Assembly: GCA_029465975.1 (NCBI GenBank)
Contig: CM055728.1
Span: forward strand, 4,113,908 to 4,177,907
From: Dallia pectoralis
Taxonomy: Eukaryota; Chordata; Actinopteri; Esociformes; Umbridae
Direction: 5' to 3'
Length of the DNA stretch: 64,000 nt
The stretch's first letter is position 1. Each line of letters opens with the position of its first letter. This document shows, one piece after another, positions 32,802 through 43,689 of this stretch. The translations under genes were made by a program, and so were the position numbers. A model generated the notes under the pieces. That model did not search any database. It was given only the letters and a program-made list of their open reading frames with translations, and was not told the origin of the DNA.

Positions 32802-35800
32802 TCAGTTAAAAGCACCAAACACCTGTTTACGTCTCGGTGTAAAAGAAATAAACTGTGCACACACTGACTTCTTAGTTAAGAGGTCCAATTTGTCCTGATG
32901 GATGTGACACACTGCAACATGGTTCAGCCTCTGCTGTGTCATAGTTGTGCGTAACCAAGTCTTTAATCGTCTAAGAGCACTAAAGCTCCTCTCTGCCTCA
33001 GAGGACGAGACTGGTACCACAAGGAGTAATCTGATCAGAGTTTCAACTTCAGTAAATAAGCCTCGCACCTCTACTGGCAAATCTTTGAGAATGTTTTTAG
33101 CCTCTCCACAGGAACTGTACATGTAATTATGTTGGAACATAGGTAGCTGGATTTCCAGCAGCTTGGCATTAATTTCTGGGTAGTCATGAACCACCGGATC
33201 AATCTTTCCAGAAAGCAAGATGTTCTCCAGTTTTTGTAGGGTAAGAAGACCACCCTGCTGGAAACGTTCAGTGAACTGTGTGTGAATGGTGTCAAGTACC
33301 TTATAAAACTCAACTCTGTAGTATTCCATAGGAGTGTTAGGACTGAAACCACTTGATTCTCCACTATAGCGCTTGGGTGGTTGTCGAACTCTTGGCATTG
33401 TTATGGGTTCTAAGTCTAAAGAATTCACAACTGTAGATGCCCTCTCAAAAAGGTGTTGGAAGGCATCATCACTCCTCTTGCCATTGAGGGTAGACTGAAC
33501 TTTACAAACAGCAGCCTGCATGCCAGAAACAGTCTGTGTCCTTCTCTGAAGAGACCTGTTGAGACACTCTAGCTCTCCAATAACTGCTTGTGCCATCACA
33601 AGACCAAGTACAGTACTGCCTCTCATAAACTGCTGAAAGTGACCGTTTGCAGTGGCTGCAGTGGGAGAGTTAGTCCCTGCCATTTCCTCTAAGGCAGTGA
33701 GGATAGAGTCATACTGTGTTAAAGCAGAATGGATGGCACCGTGTCTAACAGTCCACCTAGTTTCACAGAGTGGTTTCAGGGCACTTGAGGTTCCATGGTC
33801 AGATATCGCAATCTGATGAAACATCTGTTTGAATTTGCCCGACTGTCCACACAAAACTCCTAATTGATGAACCCAGTCAAGGGCATCTCGCACAACTATA
33901 GAAGCTGTGCATGCCTTCTGTGCTATCAAATTAACACAGTGTGCTCCACAGTGCACATATAAAGCAAGTGGTTGTTTCTTCCTAATGTGAGCCTGTGTTC
34001 CTGAATATTTCCCAGACATATTCGCCGCACCATCGTATGTCTGCCCACGCAGTGCTGACAATGGCAAATTTAGTCTGCAGATTACATCTAATGCTACATT
34101 TGCAAGATATTCTCCTGTGGTCTCAGGCACTGAATACATCCCAATGAATTCCTCATGAGGATTTAAGTCATGATCCACATAACGAAGACATACAGATTCT
34201 TGTTCCTGACCTGATGTGTCTTGTGTCCCATCAACAATCAAGGCAAACTGTGTGACTGGGAGGCATCGAATAGTGTCAGCTATTCCTCTTATAATGTCAT
34301 TGCTCATTATGCCTAGTATTTCATTTTGAATGAGAGGACTTGTGTAATCCTGCTTGTGTGTCCCTAACCACTTCTGAAAAGCAGGGTCATCTTCTGCCTT
34401 TTCTTTTAGATGTTGGGATAGATTACCCTTCTCTTCCACATGACCTCGTAGAGCTAAACCTTGCCTAGCTAAGTATTTGATGGAGCCTACAATCTTCATC
34501 AATCCATACCTTGCTTCCTCCTGTTGTCTGGCAACAGCTGAAGAAAGCTGTGAAGCCACAGTGTTACCTTTTTGTGCACAGATGTTCATGGCATGGATAT
34601 GCAACTGAGTTTTTGAATGTTCTGAGAACTTCTGGATAGCCTTTTTCCAATTTCTAAAGCCTACACTTACAAAGGCAGGGTCACACTTGCTTGCAAATGT
34701 TGACTGATTCAAAAAAAACTTGGCACAGTGGAAACATATGACGCCTTGTAAAGTGTCACTGTAATGCAACCAAGGAAAAGTTGTGAACCATTTTTGTTGA
34801 AAAGATAACACACAGTTAGCTCGCTTCTGCACAACTATAAACTTAGGATCAGGTTGTGCAGGCTTTGTGCAGGTGATGATGTCTGAAACATCAAATCCCT
34901 CTCTGTCCCTGTTGTCGGTGTTCGACTGGTCCCTGACATGGGGCTCAATATCCTGTGTTTAAACATGATTGTTATTACTCTGAAATAACAATCCCATCAA
35001 ATGAATGTATTATACATATCAATAACACTATTCACAGCTAAATTATGTTGTGTTCTCACCTGCTCATTTGCATGACTGCTGCCCTCATCATGTGACCCTC
35101 TGTGAGGAAACCACAGGAACCAAATTACTTGCTTTACACAAATACTCTCATTCAAAACAAAATACTAGGCACAATGAGCAATGTCAAGATAAGTCAAGAC
35201 TTTTTAAAAGGGGAATCTACAGTTGTGAATTGTTTAGACTTAAAACCCATAACAATGCCAAGAGTTCGACAACCACCCCAAGTGCTATAGTGGAAAGTGG
35301 TTTCAGTCCTAAAACTCTTATGCAATACTACAGAGTTTTATAAGATACTTGACACCACTCACACGCTGTTCACAGAACGTCAGTGTTCTGACAGTGTATG
35401 TTTGCATGCACAATTTTGTTTAAGGTCTCTTACCTGGTCATCTGTGCTTCCTGCGCTGCCTGTCTCTGTGCTCTCTCTCCCTCACTTTGGTCACCTGACC
35501 CTCTGTCACCTCCTCTTTCTCCTTCTTCAATTGCTGTACCTCCTCTGTCACCACCTTCTCTCTCCCCTTCAATTTCTGTACCTCCTCTGTCATCACTTTC
35601 TTTCTCTCCTTCTTCAATTCTTGTATCTCCTCTGTCGCCTCCTTCTCTCTCTCTCTGGTCACCTGTCTCTCTCTTATCGCCTCCTTGGCCATTTCCCTCT
35701 TCCTGATATATATAAAAAATTCAGTAAATGTTCAAATGGTGTGAGAGAGGCGGTATATCCTAATCAGTTTTGGAGAATGCATGTTCCTTCACCAAAAAGT

Positions 35801-36734
35801 TGGAAAGCATTTTAAACACCCTTTGCCCACTTACTAGCACATTAGGATTGCTACAAAATAATAATATTTATATAAAGGGCTGTCAATCAATAAAAATTCT
35901 CAAAGTGCAACCAGGACCAGGACCAGTCAAAACAAAATCAATCAAAGACACTTATTATTTTCCACTTCTGTAAATATATATACACATGAAAGCCTCCGGG
36001 TCAAAACGACCCACAACATCATGTTTGTATACAAACTCTACACAGACATTCCACTACACATCAGTGTGTCCATATTTTCCAGTTAGGTTCATGACCCTAA
36101 ATGAGGAAAAGTCATTTAATTTCATGGTAAAAAATAGAAGTTAACTTGTATTTCAGACGTCGCAAAAGTGGAAACGGATCAAATTGACCCGTAACACAGT
36201 ACAAGGGTTAAAAACAAGTTTGGCAGATGAGTGAATCAATTAGGGGCCTAACTGCCAAACCAACATTATAGACTTTAAAGTTCAACGTGTCTCTCTTTTA
36301 TTATAAGTTTCCCTTTGGGTCAGTCATGACTCATTTCTGGTGTCTGGTATCAGATTTTTAGCACGCTAAATGCAAATGACTGAAGTTACTTTATTGTTTG
36401 TGTGTACAGGCGTGCGCGTTCAAAAGGAGTTGCGTAACCTCTGAGCTAGCCCATAGCAGCTTGCTGTCAACTGATCATGACATCTCTACTCTAGTCACAA
36501 GTAAATTATGCAATGCCCCCCAAAATGTGTGACTGTATTAGAGGAAACAGCAACTTAAGTTACAATTCAGAGACATTGGTTCGGTTCTACAGTCCCTGGC
36601 ACCCTCTTTACCTCATAGGACTTAACAGCTAACTGTACCTCCGTTTGGTCAGGATCTTTTCTCCTTTTAGCTGTTGTCGACCAACAATGAAATATTGTTG
36701 TTGTCTGGCTGCCTTTCTTCAGTGTCCTTTTCAT
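32802..36734 (-). CDS. hAT transposase, TTF-finger type (ZMYM1-like), four exons
   Basis: Exons in order on the minus strand: 36734-36612, 35702-35434, 35099-35060, 34952-32802. All introns are GT-AG; lengths 123, 269, 40 and 2151 bases keep one frame, giving about 860 residues and stop at 32802. Exon 1 starts MKRTLKKGSQTTTIFHCW followed by a basic KRRK. Exon 2 read in the spliced frame is a Gly/Glu/Arg/Asp-rich repeat (GGDRGGT units). Exon 4 has a TTF-type zinc-finger region (WFTTFPWLHY; ICFHCAKFF), a DUF4371-like catalytic region (FALIVDGTQDTSGQEQ; GQTYDGAANMSGKYSG) and the C-terminal hAT dimerisation domain (SSSEAERSFSALRRLKTWLR; TTMTQQRLNHVAVCHIH). No stop or shift was seen; the splice model is inferred. 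It could be active. Confidence 0.85.
35100..35390 (+). mobile_element. inverted, deleted copy of transposase exon sequence inside intron
   Basis: 35140-35200 resembles transposase coding sequence near 34300-34330 (ctcattcaaaa...ggcacaatgagcaatg), and 35222-35385 matches 33252-33430 closely (atgccaagagttcgacaacc), but on the opposite strand to the transposase gene. The piece lies in the intron between exons 2 and 3, so the primary transcript carries an antisense copy of part of its own exon 4. Confidence 0.82.
35985..36213. mobile_element. possible piggyBac-like remnant in hAT intron
   Basis: Holds 'cgggtcaaaacgaccc' near the left and 'atcaaattgacccgtaacac' then 'agtacaagggttaa' at the right. 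The latter resembles the end of fish piggyBac-type MITEs adjoining TTAA. The left TTAA is missing. Confidence 0.35.
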
Positions 36735-37564
36735 CTTTCCCGATCTTTCCACATGCACGTCAGCTCATTCATCCCAGCGATGCGGCAGCGCAAAATAGTG
36801 AACTGAACAATATTGGTAGAGAAAGCGGTTGGTTGGGTAATACCAAGTAGTCGGTGCGGTGGGCGGGGGGTACATTACAGATTATTTAAAATATGATACT
36901 ATCTTGCTGGCAAATGAAATTAATAAAGAAAATGAACAAAAGTATTCATTCAGAATATTTCATATTTATTTTCATCTCAATGATGTGCTGATATTGGGGG
37001 GGTTATATTAGCTGGATCTGATTTTTGAGGGGGTCATGACCCCCGTAACCCCCGTGCAAATTACGCCCATGGATGCCTGGTGTTTGTTTAACTGATTGTG
37101 AGAAATATTGTCAGAATGTCTGTTAATTGTATGTCTTTAATTGTTATTGTATTTGTGATTTGATGTTACCAGGGCATGCTTAAAATGAGACCTCGGTCAA
37201 AATAGGTCTACCTGGTAAAATAAAAGTTAAATCAAATAAATTACTTAATAATGTTGCTACTACTCCTGTTAGTACCTTTTTATGGGAAGCTAATCATCAA
37301 CCATGCATGACAGTGTTGGGAGTGTGTAAACCATATTTTTTCATTTACCTTGCATTGTTGAATGTCCTGTCATCTAGTTGATCATGTTAGAAGTGTTTCC
37401 AGCTCCTTTTGTCAATGTTACATAATGATTTCCCTTCCTAAATGTTGCCAAATACAATAAAAGGGTTTGCTTTGTCTTTTGCTGCCAGCTCTATTCTGTT
37501 ATCTTTTGCAAAATTATTTTAGCATTTCCAAAAACTTCAAAGTTTCGTCTTTTAAATGGGACCA

Positions 37565-38005
37565 AGTTTAAGTCTTAAGCTGGTTCAGCATTTATATTTC
37601 GGTATGTAATTAAGGCTAAGAAGTGGAATATTGAAATGGCCAAGTCATGAGCATGCATTTCACTTGCTGAAAAAGTCAGAAAGAACCACAAAGAGGAAAC
37701 CCAGCGTTTTGGTGATGATATGTGTTCTAGGCTTCAAGCAGTCATTGCCTGAAAACCATTCTTGACAGTCAACGAAGTATTAAAAAATATATCATGTGTC
37801 CGATTGCATTTGACTTCCTAAAAATGGGTGCAATTCCTAAACGTTTCATACTATATTTTTGTTCAAACCCTTGAATTAATGCTGAAAGTCTACAATTCAA
37901 TTAGGCTACTCTTGGTCCTTTAATTTCAAATCTATTGCGTTGGCGTACAGAGAGAAATTATGAAAATTGTGTCAGTGAACAATTATTTCCGGACCTAACT
38001 GTATA
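37565..38005 (-). mobile_element. DNA-transposon-like repeat upstream of pim2
   Basis: Its right end, reverse-complemented, reads tacagttaggtccggaaata, close to the ends of abundant fish Tc1-type repeats ('cagttaggtccataaatatt'). The left boundary is not clear. Confidence 0.4.
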
Positions 38006-38178
38006 TGCGTGAACTAAAGTGTTCATTGCTGAATGCAGAAGCAAAGTCAGAAACCACAAGGTCCCCATTCTCGTTAAAAGAACGCTGGTTTACTGGAACA
38101 TACACAGAGCGTTGTAATTCTGAGAAAAGTAAAGAGCATGAATAAATACATATTCATATAATTGAACCACGCTACAAT

Positions 38179-38446
38179 GTGATTGGACCGCTTTTCAAAA
38201 TAACACGTTTAACCTAGAGGTGATTGGATAGGCGAGCCATGTAGGCGTTCATAATTGGAAACTTAAAAACTGCAAGAAACTCTAACCAGGAGTGTCGGTT
38301 TGTGACAGTTTGTCTGTCAGGCGGTGCCAAAGTTGTTTTGTCTGTTGTGCATTTTTAAAGCATATGATTCTCAGTGGGTTCTTTTTGGAAATGTGCATAA
38401 CTTTTTACTAAATATACACTTTTTTCCGGATATATTTAATTAAACA
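38179..38446 (+). promoter_or_regulatory. pim2 proximal promoter and 5' UTR candidate
   Basis: Two inverted CCAAT boxes (gtgattgg at 38179-38186 and ggtgattgg near 38219-38227), about 220-270 bases before the start codon, in a region free of recognisable transposons. No clear TATA box. A transcription start between about 38250 and 38330 is plausible but not proven. Confidence 0.4.
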
Positions 38447-41400
38447 ATGTTGGACAATCGTAGTGTCGACCTGCAATTGGATCTAGATGTCAAAGGAAAA
38501 TGCGGTAAGATTTTGGAGCCCCGTTTTCTGTCGTTCAATTAATTTGCTTAATTTTGTTCATCCTATGACACAATTGACTTCAATATTAAAATGGATGCGT
38601 GGTTAAAGAAGCTGTAAATGTTGAACATGTTGTATGCAAACACCTCATTCTAATTGCACTTGTCAATGCGCACACACCAAAACATGCTGTGTGGACATAT
38701 AACATGTGTTGGGATTGTCATCAGATATCCTGTCCAGTAAATGTTTCAAGCGATTCAATAGCGATTTCAATTGTCTCGGTGTTTCGGAAAACCTTTTATT
38801 TAAAAAGTTGATCAGCAGCCGGTCGCGAAGTATTGGTTAGTTCAAGACACTACCAACCAAGCCATCTCGGAAGTAAGAACGATAGATAACGTTAATACTT
38901 AAATGAATGTGTTCTCAAGCTTGATTTACTATTGAACCCTGCATTTTGCACCAATTACATCTAAACAAATTGCAACTTACTAGGCTAACTTTAAACCGTG
39001 CACACTACTCTTACTACAATCTCTCTCGCAACAATGAGAAACCATTCATTCATAGTTTTTTTTGACACACCGTTTTTTTTTACCTGAGACAAACTATGAA
39101 TACAATAACCAATATAATGGATTTGACGTATTTTATACGTCAAATCTATTTAAGAGTTGTCAGTGGGATTGCCTTTGTTGCCCTCGTACATGAGCCTTGA
39201 GGAGCCGAACACCATTTCACCAGTTTGCGGTTCGTCTCCTCGGAGCACTGTCGTTTGGTAGTCATTACTGCTGACCAGGAGCACCCCACAAGCCTTGATG
39301 TTTCAGAGATGCCCTGACCCAGTTGTCTGGCCATAACTAGTTGGCCCTTGTCAAAATCGCTCTTCTGCAATTTCTTCTTCATCCAACACGTCCTTGTAGG
39401 AGTTAATCAACGTTAGTCGTTTCATAATGTTTTGACTCATCTGTGTATGTACAGTATGTATTAAAGTGCCAAGCAGCTCTTTTAAAGTATTTCCTAGTGC
39501 TTTCATATCTTTAACTATATTTAATTATTTTTTTTACACCACAGGTAAAGAATCATTTAAGAAACATTATCTCTTTGGTGAGCTTTTGGGAAGTGGAGGA
39601 TTTGGGTCAGTCTTTGCTGGGCAACGCATTTCAGATGGTCTGCAGGTAACTAATTCTTATTAGAAAATATGTTATTGCAGAGTCAACCATCAATAGAAAC
39701 AACTGAAATGCACATGTTTTTGGATTTAATTATTTTATTATAAACTATGCATTTTTTCATTAATCTCAGGTGGCTATCAAACAAATCTCAAGCGACAGAG
39801 TTCAGCAATGGGTGCGATTGGTAAGTGTTACCCGACTTACTAATGCAGTTGAACTTCAGATGAGCATGTTTGTTTTAGGGGCTTTTGTGGTTAACGTATC
39901 ATTGTCATCGTCATGTGTACATTTGAAGGTGACTTGCTCTCTCTGCTGGCGGGACCAAAAATAAATATATTGAAATGAGTTGTTTTGACTGTTTAGTCTT
40001 GACAGCAACTGTATTAATGGAGACAATCATAATATTACTCTCATCTGTCTTTTTGACATCAGCCAGGTGAACCCAACTTGGTTCCCATGGAGATTGCCCT
40101 ACTTTTGAAGTTAGGCACTGGTGCCGGGGCCGGAAAGTGTCAGCATGGTGTGATCAGGATGCTGGACTGGTTCAAGGTGCCAGGACAGGGATTTATCATT
40201 GTCTTTGAGAGACCACTACCTTGTCAGGACCTCTTTGACTTTATCACAGAGCGGGGAGCAGTAGAGGAGTCACTTGCACAAAGGTAACTATTTTAAATAA
40301 AAACATATAAAACTCTCCATTTGAACTTCAAACGTCTGTATATGGATTATGTATGCATAATAAAAGTATTTTCTCTATGGAGACATAGCCTTCCATTCTT
40401 ATTTAGTTTTGAGTCTATTCATCCAGTTTGTGAATCTCCAGGTAACACACTTTAGTTATAGAATATTCTAACCACAGGTTGTTTTTCCAGGTTCATGCGC
40501 CAGATAGTGGGAGCTCTGCAGTTTTGTGAAGCGCAAGGAATTGTGCATAGGGATGTGAAGGATGAAAATATATTAGTAGACATACGAACAGGAGACATTA
40601 AAATTATTGACTTCGGCTCTGGTGCCCTGCTCAAAGACAATACTTACACAGAATTTGAGGGTGAGTCGAAACATTTTCTGATGATTTCCAAATTTACACT
40701 AATGAACCAAAACATTATGACCACAACGTTATGGTTTTAAAGTGCTGCTTGGCACTGGTTCTATACTGTTCCAATACACATGCTAATGCGTAAAAACATT
40801 ATTAAACAAATTACATTCATCATATTCTAACAAGGGCTCATGTCAAGGTCTGGGTAGAATAGATGGTAAGTGAACAATCAGTTCTCGTAGTCAACGTATT
40901 GGTTGCAAGAGAAATGGGCAGAAGTAACGACCTGAGCGACTTTGACATGGGCAAAATTGTTATGGCCTGACAACAGAGTCAGTGCAAGGCTTGTCTCTAC
41001 GGGTCGGTGCTGTTTTGGTGACGTGCAGAGGACCAATAGCATGTTAAGCTAGTAGTCATAATGTTTTGGCCCATCAGTGAATGTATTAAATCTATCACAA
41101 TTATACCTCAAACCTTGTTTTTGGTTGTGTTAATGTTTTTTTCGTCTAACACTAGGCACCAGAGTGTACAGTCCTCCTGAATGGATCCTACACCAATACT
41201 ACCATGCGCAATCACTGACAGTCTGGTCACTGGGAGTTCTTCTCTTCGACATGGTTTGTGGGGACATCCCCTTTGAGAGGGACAGCGAAATTGTGCAGGC
41301 CACACCAATTTTTACCAAACGCATTTCAAAAGGTACTTATTTCTGACCTTTTAGGCAATAATAGGAACAATTCTTGATTTTTTTGTAAATATTATTTATC

Positions 41401-41566
41401 TTCCTTCACCTGTCTTCCAGAGTGCCAGTCTTTGGTACGTTGGTGTCTAGCTTACAGACCAGAGGATAGGCCAAGCTTGGAAGATATTTTACTTCATCCC
41501 TGGATGGAGTCATCTGATGACAATGGAGACATACTTGGGGAAGACACTTCTTTGACAAGCCTATGA
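38447..41566 (+). CDS. pim2: Pim-family serine/threonine kinase, probably Pim-2
   Basis: Constitutively active cytosolic kinase that promotes survival and cap-dependent translation. Seven exons: 38447-38504, 39545-39645, 39770-39820, 40063-40283, 40491-40660, 41156-41332, 41421-41566; all GT-AG, phases consistent, 307 residues, close to the usual 311-313. Landmarks: glycine loop LGSGGFGSVFAG, catalytic Lys in VAIKQI, Pim-specific hinge with proline (ERPLPCQDLFDFITERG), HRDVKDENIL, DFGSGALL, activation segment ending in SPPEW, and WSLGVLLFDMVCGDIPFERD. The ERPLP hinge and position after otud5 favour Pim-2 over Pim-1 or Pim-3. Kinase motifs are all intact. Introns hold a Tc1 transposase piece and a MITE. 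Regulation is known to be mainly transcriptional and by mRNA stability; the 3' UTR has AU-rich motifs. Confidence 0.9.
39121..39145. repeat. perfect hairpin, 11-base arms
   Basis: atttgacgtat, loop ttt, then atacgtcaaat. It adjoins the antisense Tc1-like fragment in pim2 intron 1. Confidence 0.9.
39146..39390 (-). pseudogene. Tc1-like transposase N-terminal fragment in pim2 intron 1
   Basis: Minus-strand frame of 78 codons with KSDFDKGQLVMARQLGQGIS and ETSRLVGCSWSAVMTT, the first helix-turn-helix of Tc1-type transposases. The catalytic domain is absent. Confidence 0.7.
40697..41081 (+). mobile_element. Tc1-type MITE in pim2 intron 5
   Basis: Left end cactaatgaaccaaaacatt and right end, reverse-complemented, tcactgatgggccaaaacat: inverted ends flank 385 bases. 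The inside keeps a shred of transposase start (SNDLSDFDMGKIVMA) followed by a stop, so it derives by deletion from a Tc1-like element. Confidence 0.72.
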
Positions 41567-41683
41567 GTTTTTGGACACTATTGTGTGGTTAAAGAAACTA
41601 ATGCAAGTTTATCACATTATTTCTGTGTTCAACTAATCAGGTATCCTTGAAAACCATTTATTATTTAAGCTTTGCAATGTTTT

Positions 41684-41692
41684 TTATTTATT
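41684..41692 (+). promoter_or_regulatory. AU-rich element in pim2 3' UTR
   Basis: TTATTTATT nonamer in the 3' UTR, with a second ATTTATTTA cluster near 41855-41863. Such elements confer short mRNA half-life; instability of Pim mRNAs through AU-rich elements is known in mammals. Confidence 0.5.
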
Positions 41693-41972
41693 TTCAGATA
41701 TTATTTTAAATAATTTGAAATGTATCATTTGTATAGGTCTAAATTATCATTACACGTTTAACATATTGTTACATTTCATGGTTTTGTAAAAGCGGGAAGA
41801 TCTATTTATGGTCTGTATACTTTTCATTATTTAAGAGTATTTTTTGCAAATACTATTTATTTATCATTAGGTGTGGGATTTCTTTTTATGGCTTATACTG
41901 GAGGCACGTAAATGTTTCGAAAACCATTTAATTCTATCATTTCATGTGATTTAGTTGATCACATACTTGACA

Positions 41973-41978
41973 AATAAA
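41973..41978 (+). terminator. pim2 polyadenylation signal AATAAA
   Basis: AATAAA about 407 bases after the stop codon; a second AATAAA lies at 42214-42219. Either or both could be used. Confidence 0.6.
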
Positions 41979-42229
41979 GCCCTGGTTTTACAGGTTAAAG
42001 TACCTCGGTTTAAGAGGAATATAAGACTACATAACATGTGTTAAAAAATCAATCAATGGAACTACTAACAACAACAATAATTTCAAACAATGCAATACTT
42101 CATTGATTTTTATCATGAGCTTTCGGGAATGGCACTGCAAGTCAGACTCACCTTATACAATGGAATTAGAGAAGTGTCGCGAGAATTGGACATTGGCACT
42201 GTTTACTTTTGAAAATAAAGTATTTTTGT

Positions 42230-43680
42230 CAGTTTCTCACTTTTGAATGTCCAATAAGATGTACATGCATGATGTACATCAAATTATACTATTAATTCAC
42301 TTTGAGTGTCTGTGAAATTGCCAGACCTGTTTGTTTCAGTCACAACCATAGTAATTAGTTGTCATCAAATCAGAAACTGAAATTGATCATCTTTTTTATC
42401 TGGAAGTTATACTATGTTCCTATCTAGAACTAATGTTTTCTTCCTAGTGGATATCTTTAGGAATGTTTTTCTTAAGGTCCATAAACAATCTTAACTGCCT
42501 CAGTATTTGACATACCGGTATGTCAATAGACTCTTTATTAGCAACAGTTTTAAAAAAAAAAAATGATTGTTGTTCCAGACCATGGGCAACGTTAAAAACT
42601 GGATGATATCATTTTATGGTATATATTTACATCTGTTTTATTAGTGTAATTTGGGATCTATATGAACAAAAGTATTTTCAATTCCTTTCTTTTTAATTTA
42701 CCTTAAAGTTATAGTTTTGTATTTTGGCAATAGGGCTTAAAGTTAGATTTCAGATTCCTTAAATAATAGCACTATAATGCTAAACAATTTCTGATTGCTG
42801 ATTTTCTAAAATATTAGACTAAAATATTTTAATTAGAAATTAAAATAGAACAAAGCATCATTCTGGTAATTATTATTATTTATTTTTTTACTTATGGTCT
42901 AGCTGTTGAGTTGGCATAGTTGTATATGTTGTAAATTATTTTATAAATTTTCTTTCTGTGGTCACAATTCTCTTTACATTAAAGATTTGTTTAAAGTGCA
43001 AATAACATCCATGATCACCGTTGCCAAGCAGAACTCACAATATATACATAAAGTATTTAACACCAACTAGATTAAAACACTAAATTCATTAATTAACCGA
43101 ACTAGTGAAACATCAGTAACCATATTTTGGTTTGACAAAGCAATCTGGCTGCTACCTGCAGAAATCATCAAGTCCACTTTACAAACTGTTGACAAAGTGG
43201 ATGAAATTAGGCACTTCAATCAGGAAGGTAAGAAGACAGGACTGGAGCAGATAACCCTGACTTTCATCTTCCCGCATTAGTACCCTAATTTGGACCGCCC
43301 GATAGTCGGACTGCTCAATTGTCAGACATAAATAATGACATTGGCCAGACAGAAGGCACAATATATAAATACAGTATATATAACCCCAACATATTTGCCA
43401 TTGCCAGTATTACTAAACACATTGGGGCGGTCTCCCAGACTGATTTAGCCTAGTCATGGACTACATTTCAAACTCTAGAGATAATCCCCATAGAAATAGA
43501 AAGTGTTGTCGAGTCAGAATTTATGGATGTAGAAGGACAATGTAAGGATGTGCAATTGATATGGATAAGTAAATGTGCAATTCTGCAGTTAACAAATGTA
43601 ACAAATTGCAAATATGCAGAGGGCAGAACAAGCAAAATGCATTAGTACAAGTGACAAATGGGGAGTATATATTGTGCAAA
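42230..43680. other. intergenic, no recognised feature
   Basis: AT-rich sequence between pim2 and the next transposon cluster. Open frames are short and show no recognisable protein. No repeats with clear ends. Confidence 0.4.
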
Positions 43681-43689
43681 TGTAAAACA

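Larger units (their letters stand above)
32216..37071 (-). mobile_element. hAT transposon, complete, with 8-base target duplication
   Basis: Perfect target duplication GATGCCTG at 32208-32215 and 37072-37079. Ends: left CAAGGGCGTAACTT, right reverse-complemented CATGGGCGTAATTT. Both subterminal regions carry 'ttgggggggtta', and the right one also holds the palindrome GGGGGTCATGACCCCC (37029-37044). 4856 bases. It encodes a four-exon transposase on the minus strand with no visible lesion. It sits inside the L2-like LINE, splitting its C-terminus from its 3' tail. Confidence 0.93.
25895..37245 (+). mobile_element. L2-like LINE, split by at least four later insertions
   Basis: Pieces of one LINE read in order: endonuclease part 25900-26470 (HLNICSLLSKMDHI; ILGVYRPPSK; later STTIDLIFTNSPD), linker 26478-26789 (GNPAKCWKKISKG), interruption by the LTR element, RT 30733-31200 (IPKLWKSAYVLPVHKAG; ALFIDLSKAFDKVDH), RTE piece, MITE, a C-terminal block near 32120-32190 (APRLWNSIQSEF), interruption by the hAT element, then the 3' tail at 37080-37240 ending 'aaataaaagttaaatcaaat'. 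Stops and shifts are numerous; long dead. It serves as the substrate in which the younger insertions can be dated relative to each other. Confidence 0.8.

Noticed and set aside
33071..33364. 97-codon minus-strand frame
   Set aside because: Alternative frame within the hAT transposase exon 4.
35438..35692. Coiled-coil protein in the 84-codon minus-strand frame as the real product of hAT exon 2
   Set aside because: Splice phases of exons 1-4 close only with the other frame; kept as an alternative observation.
38447..41566. Assignment as pim1 or a fish NLR-cluster Pim-like kinase
   Set aside because: Hinge ERPLP and location after otud5 favour Pim-2; no NLR genes are present. Phylogeny would settle it.
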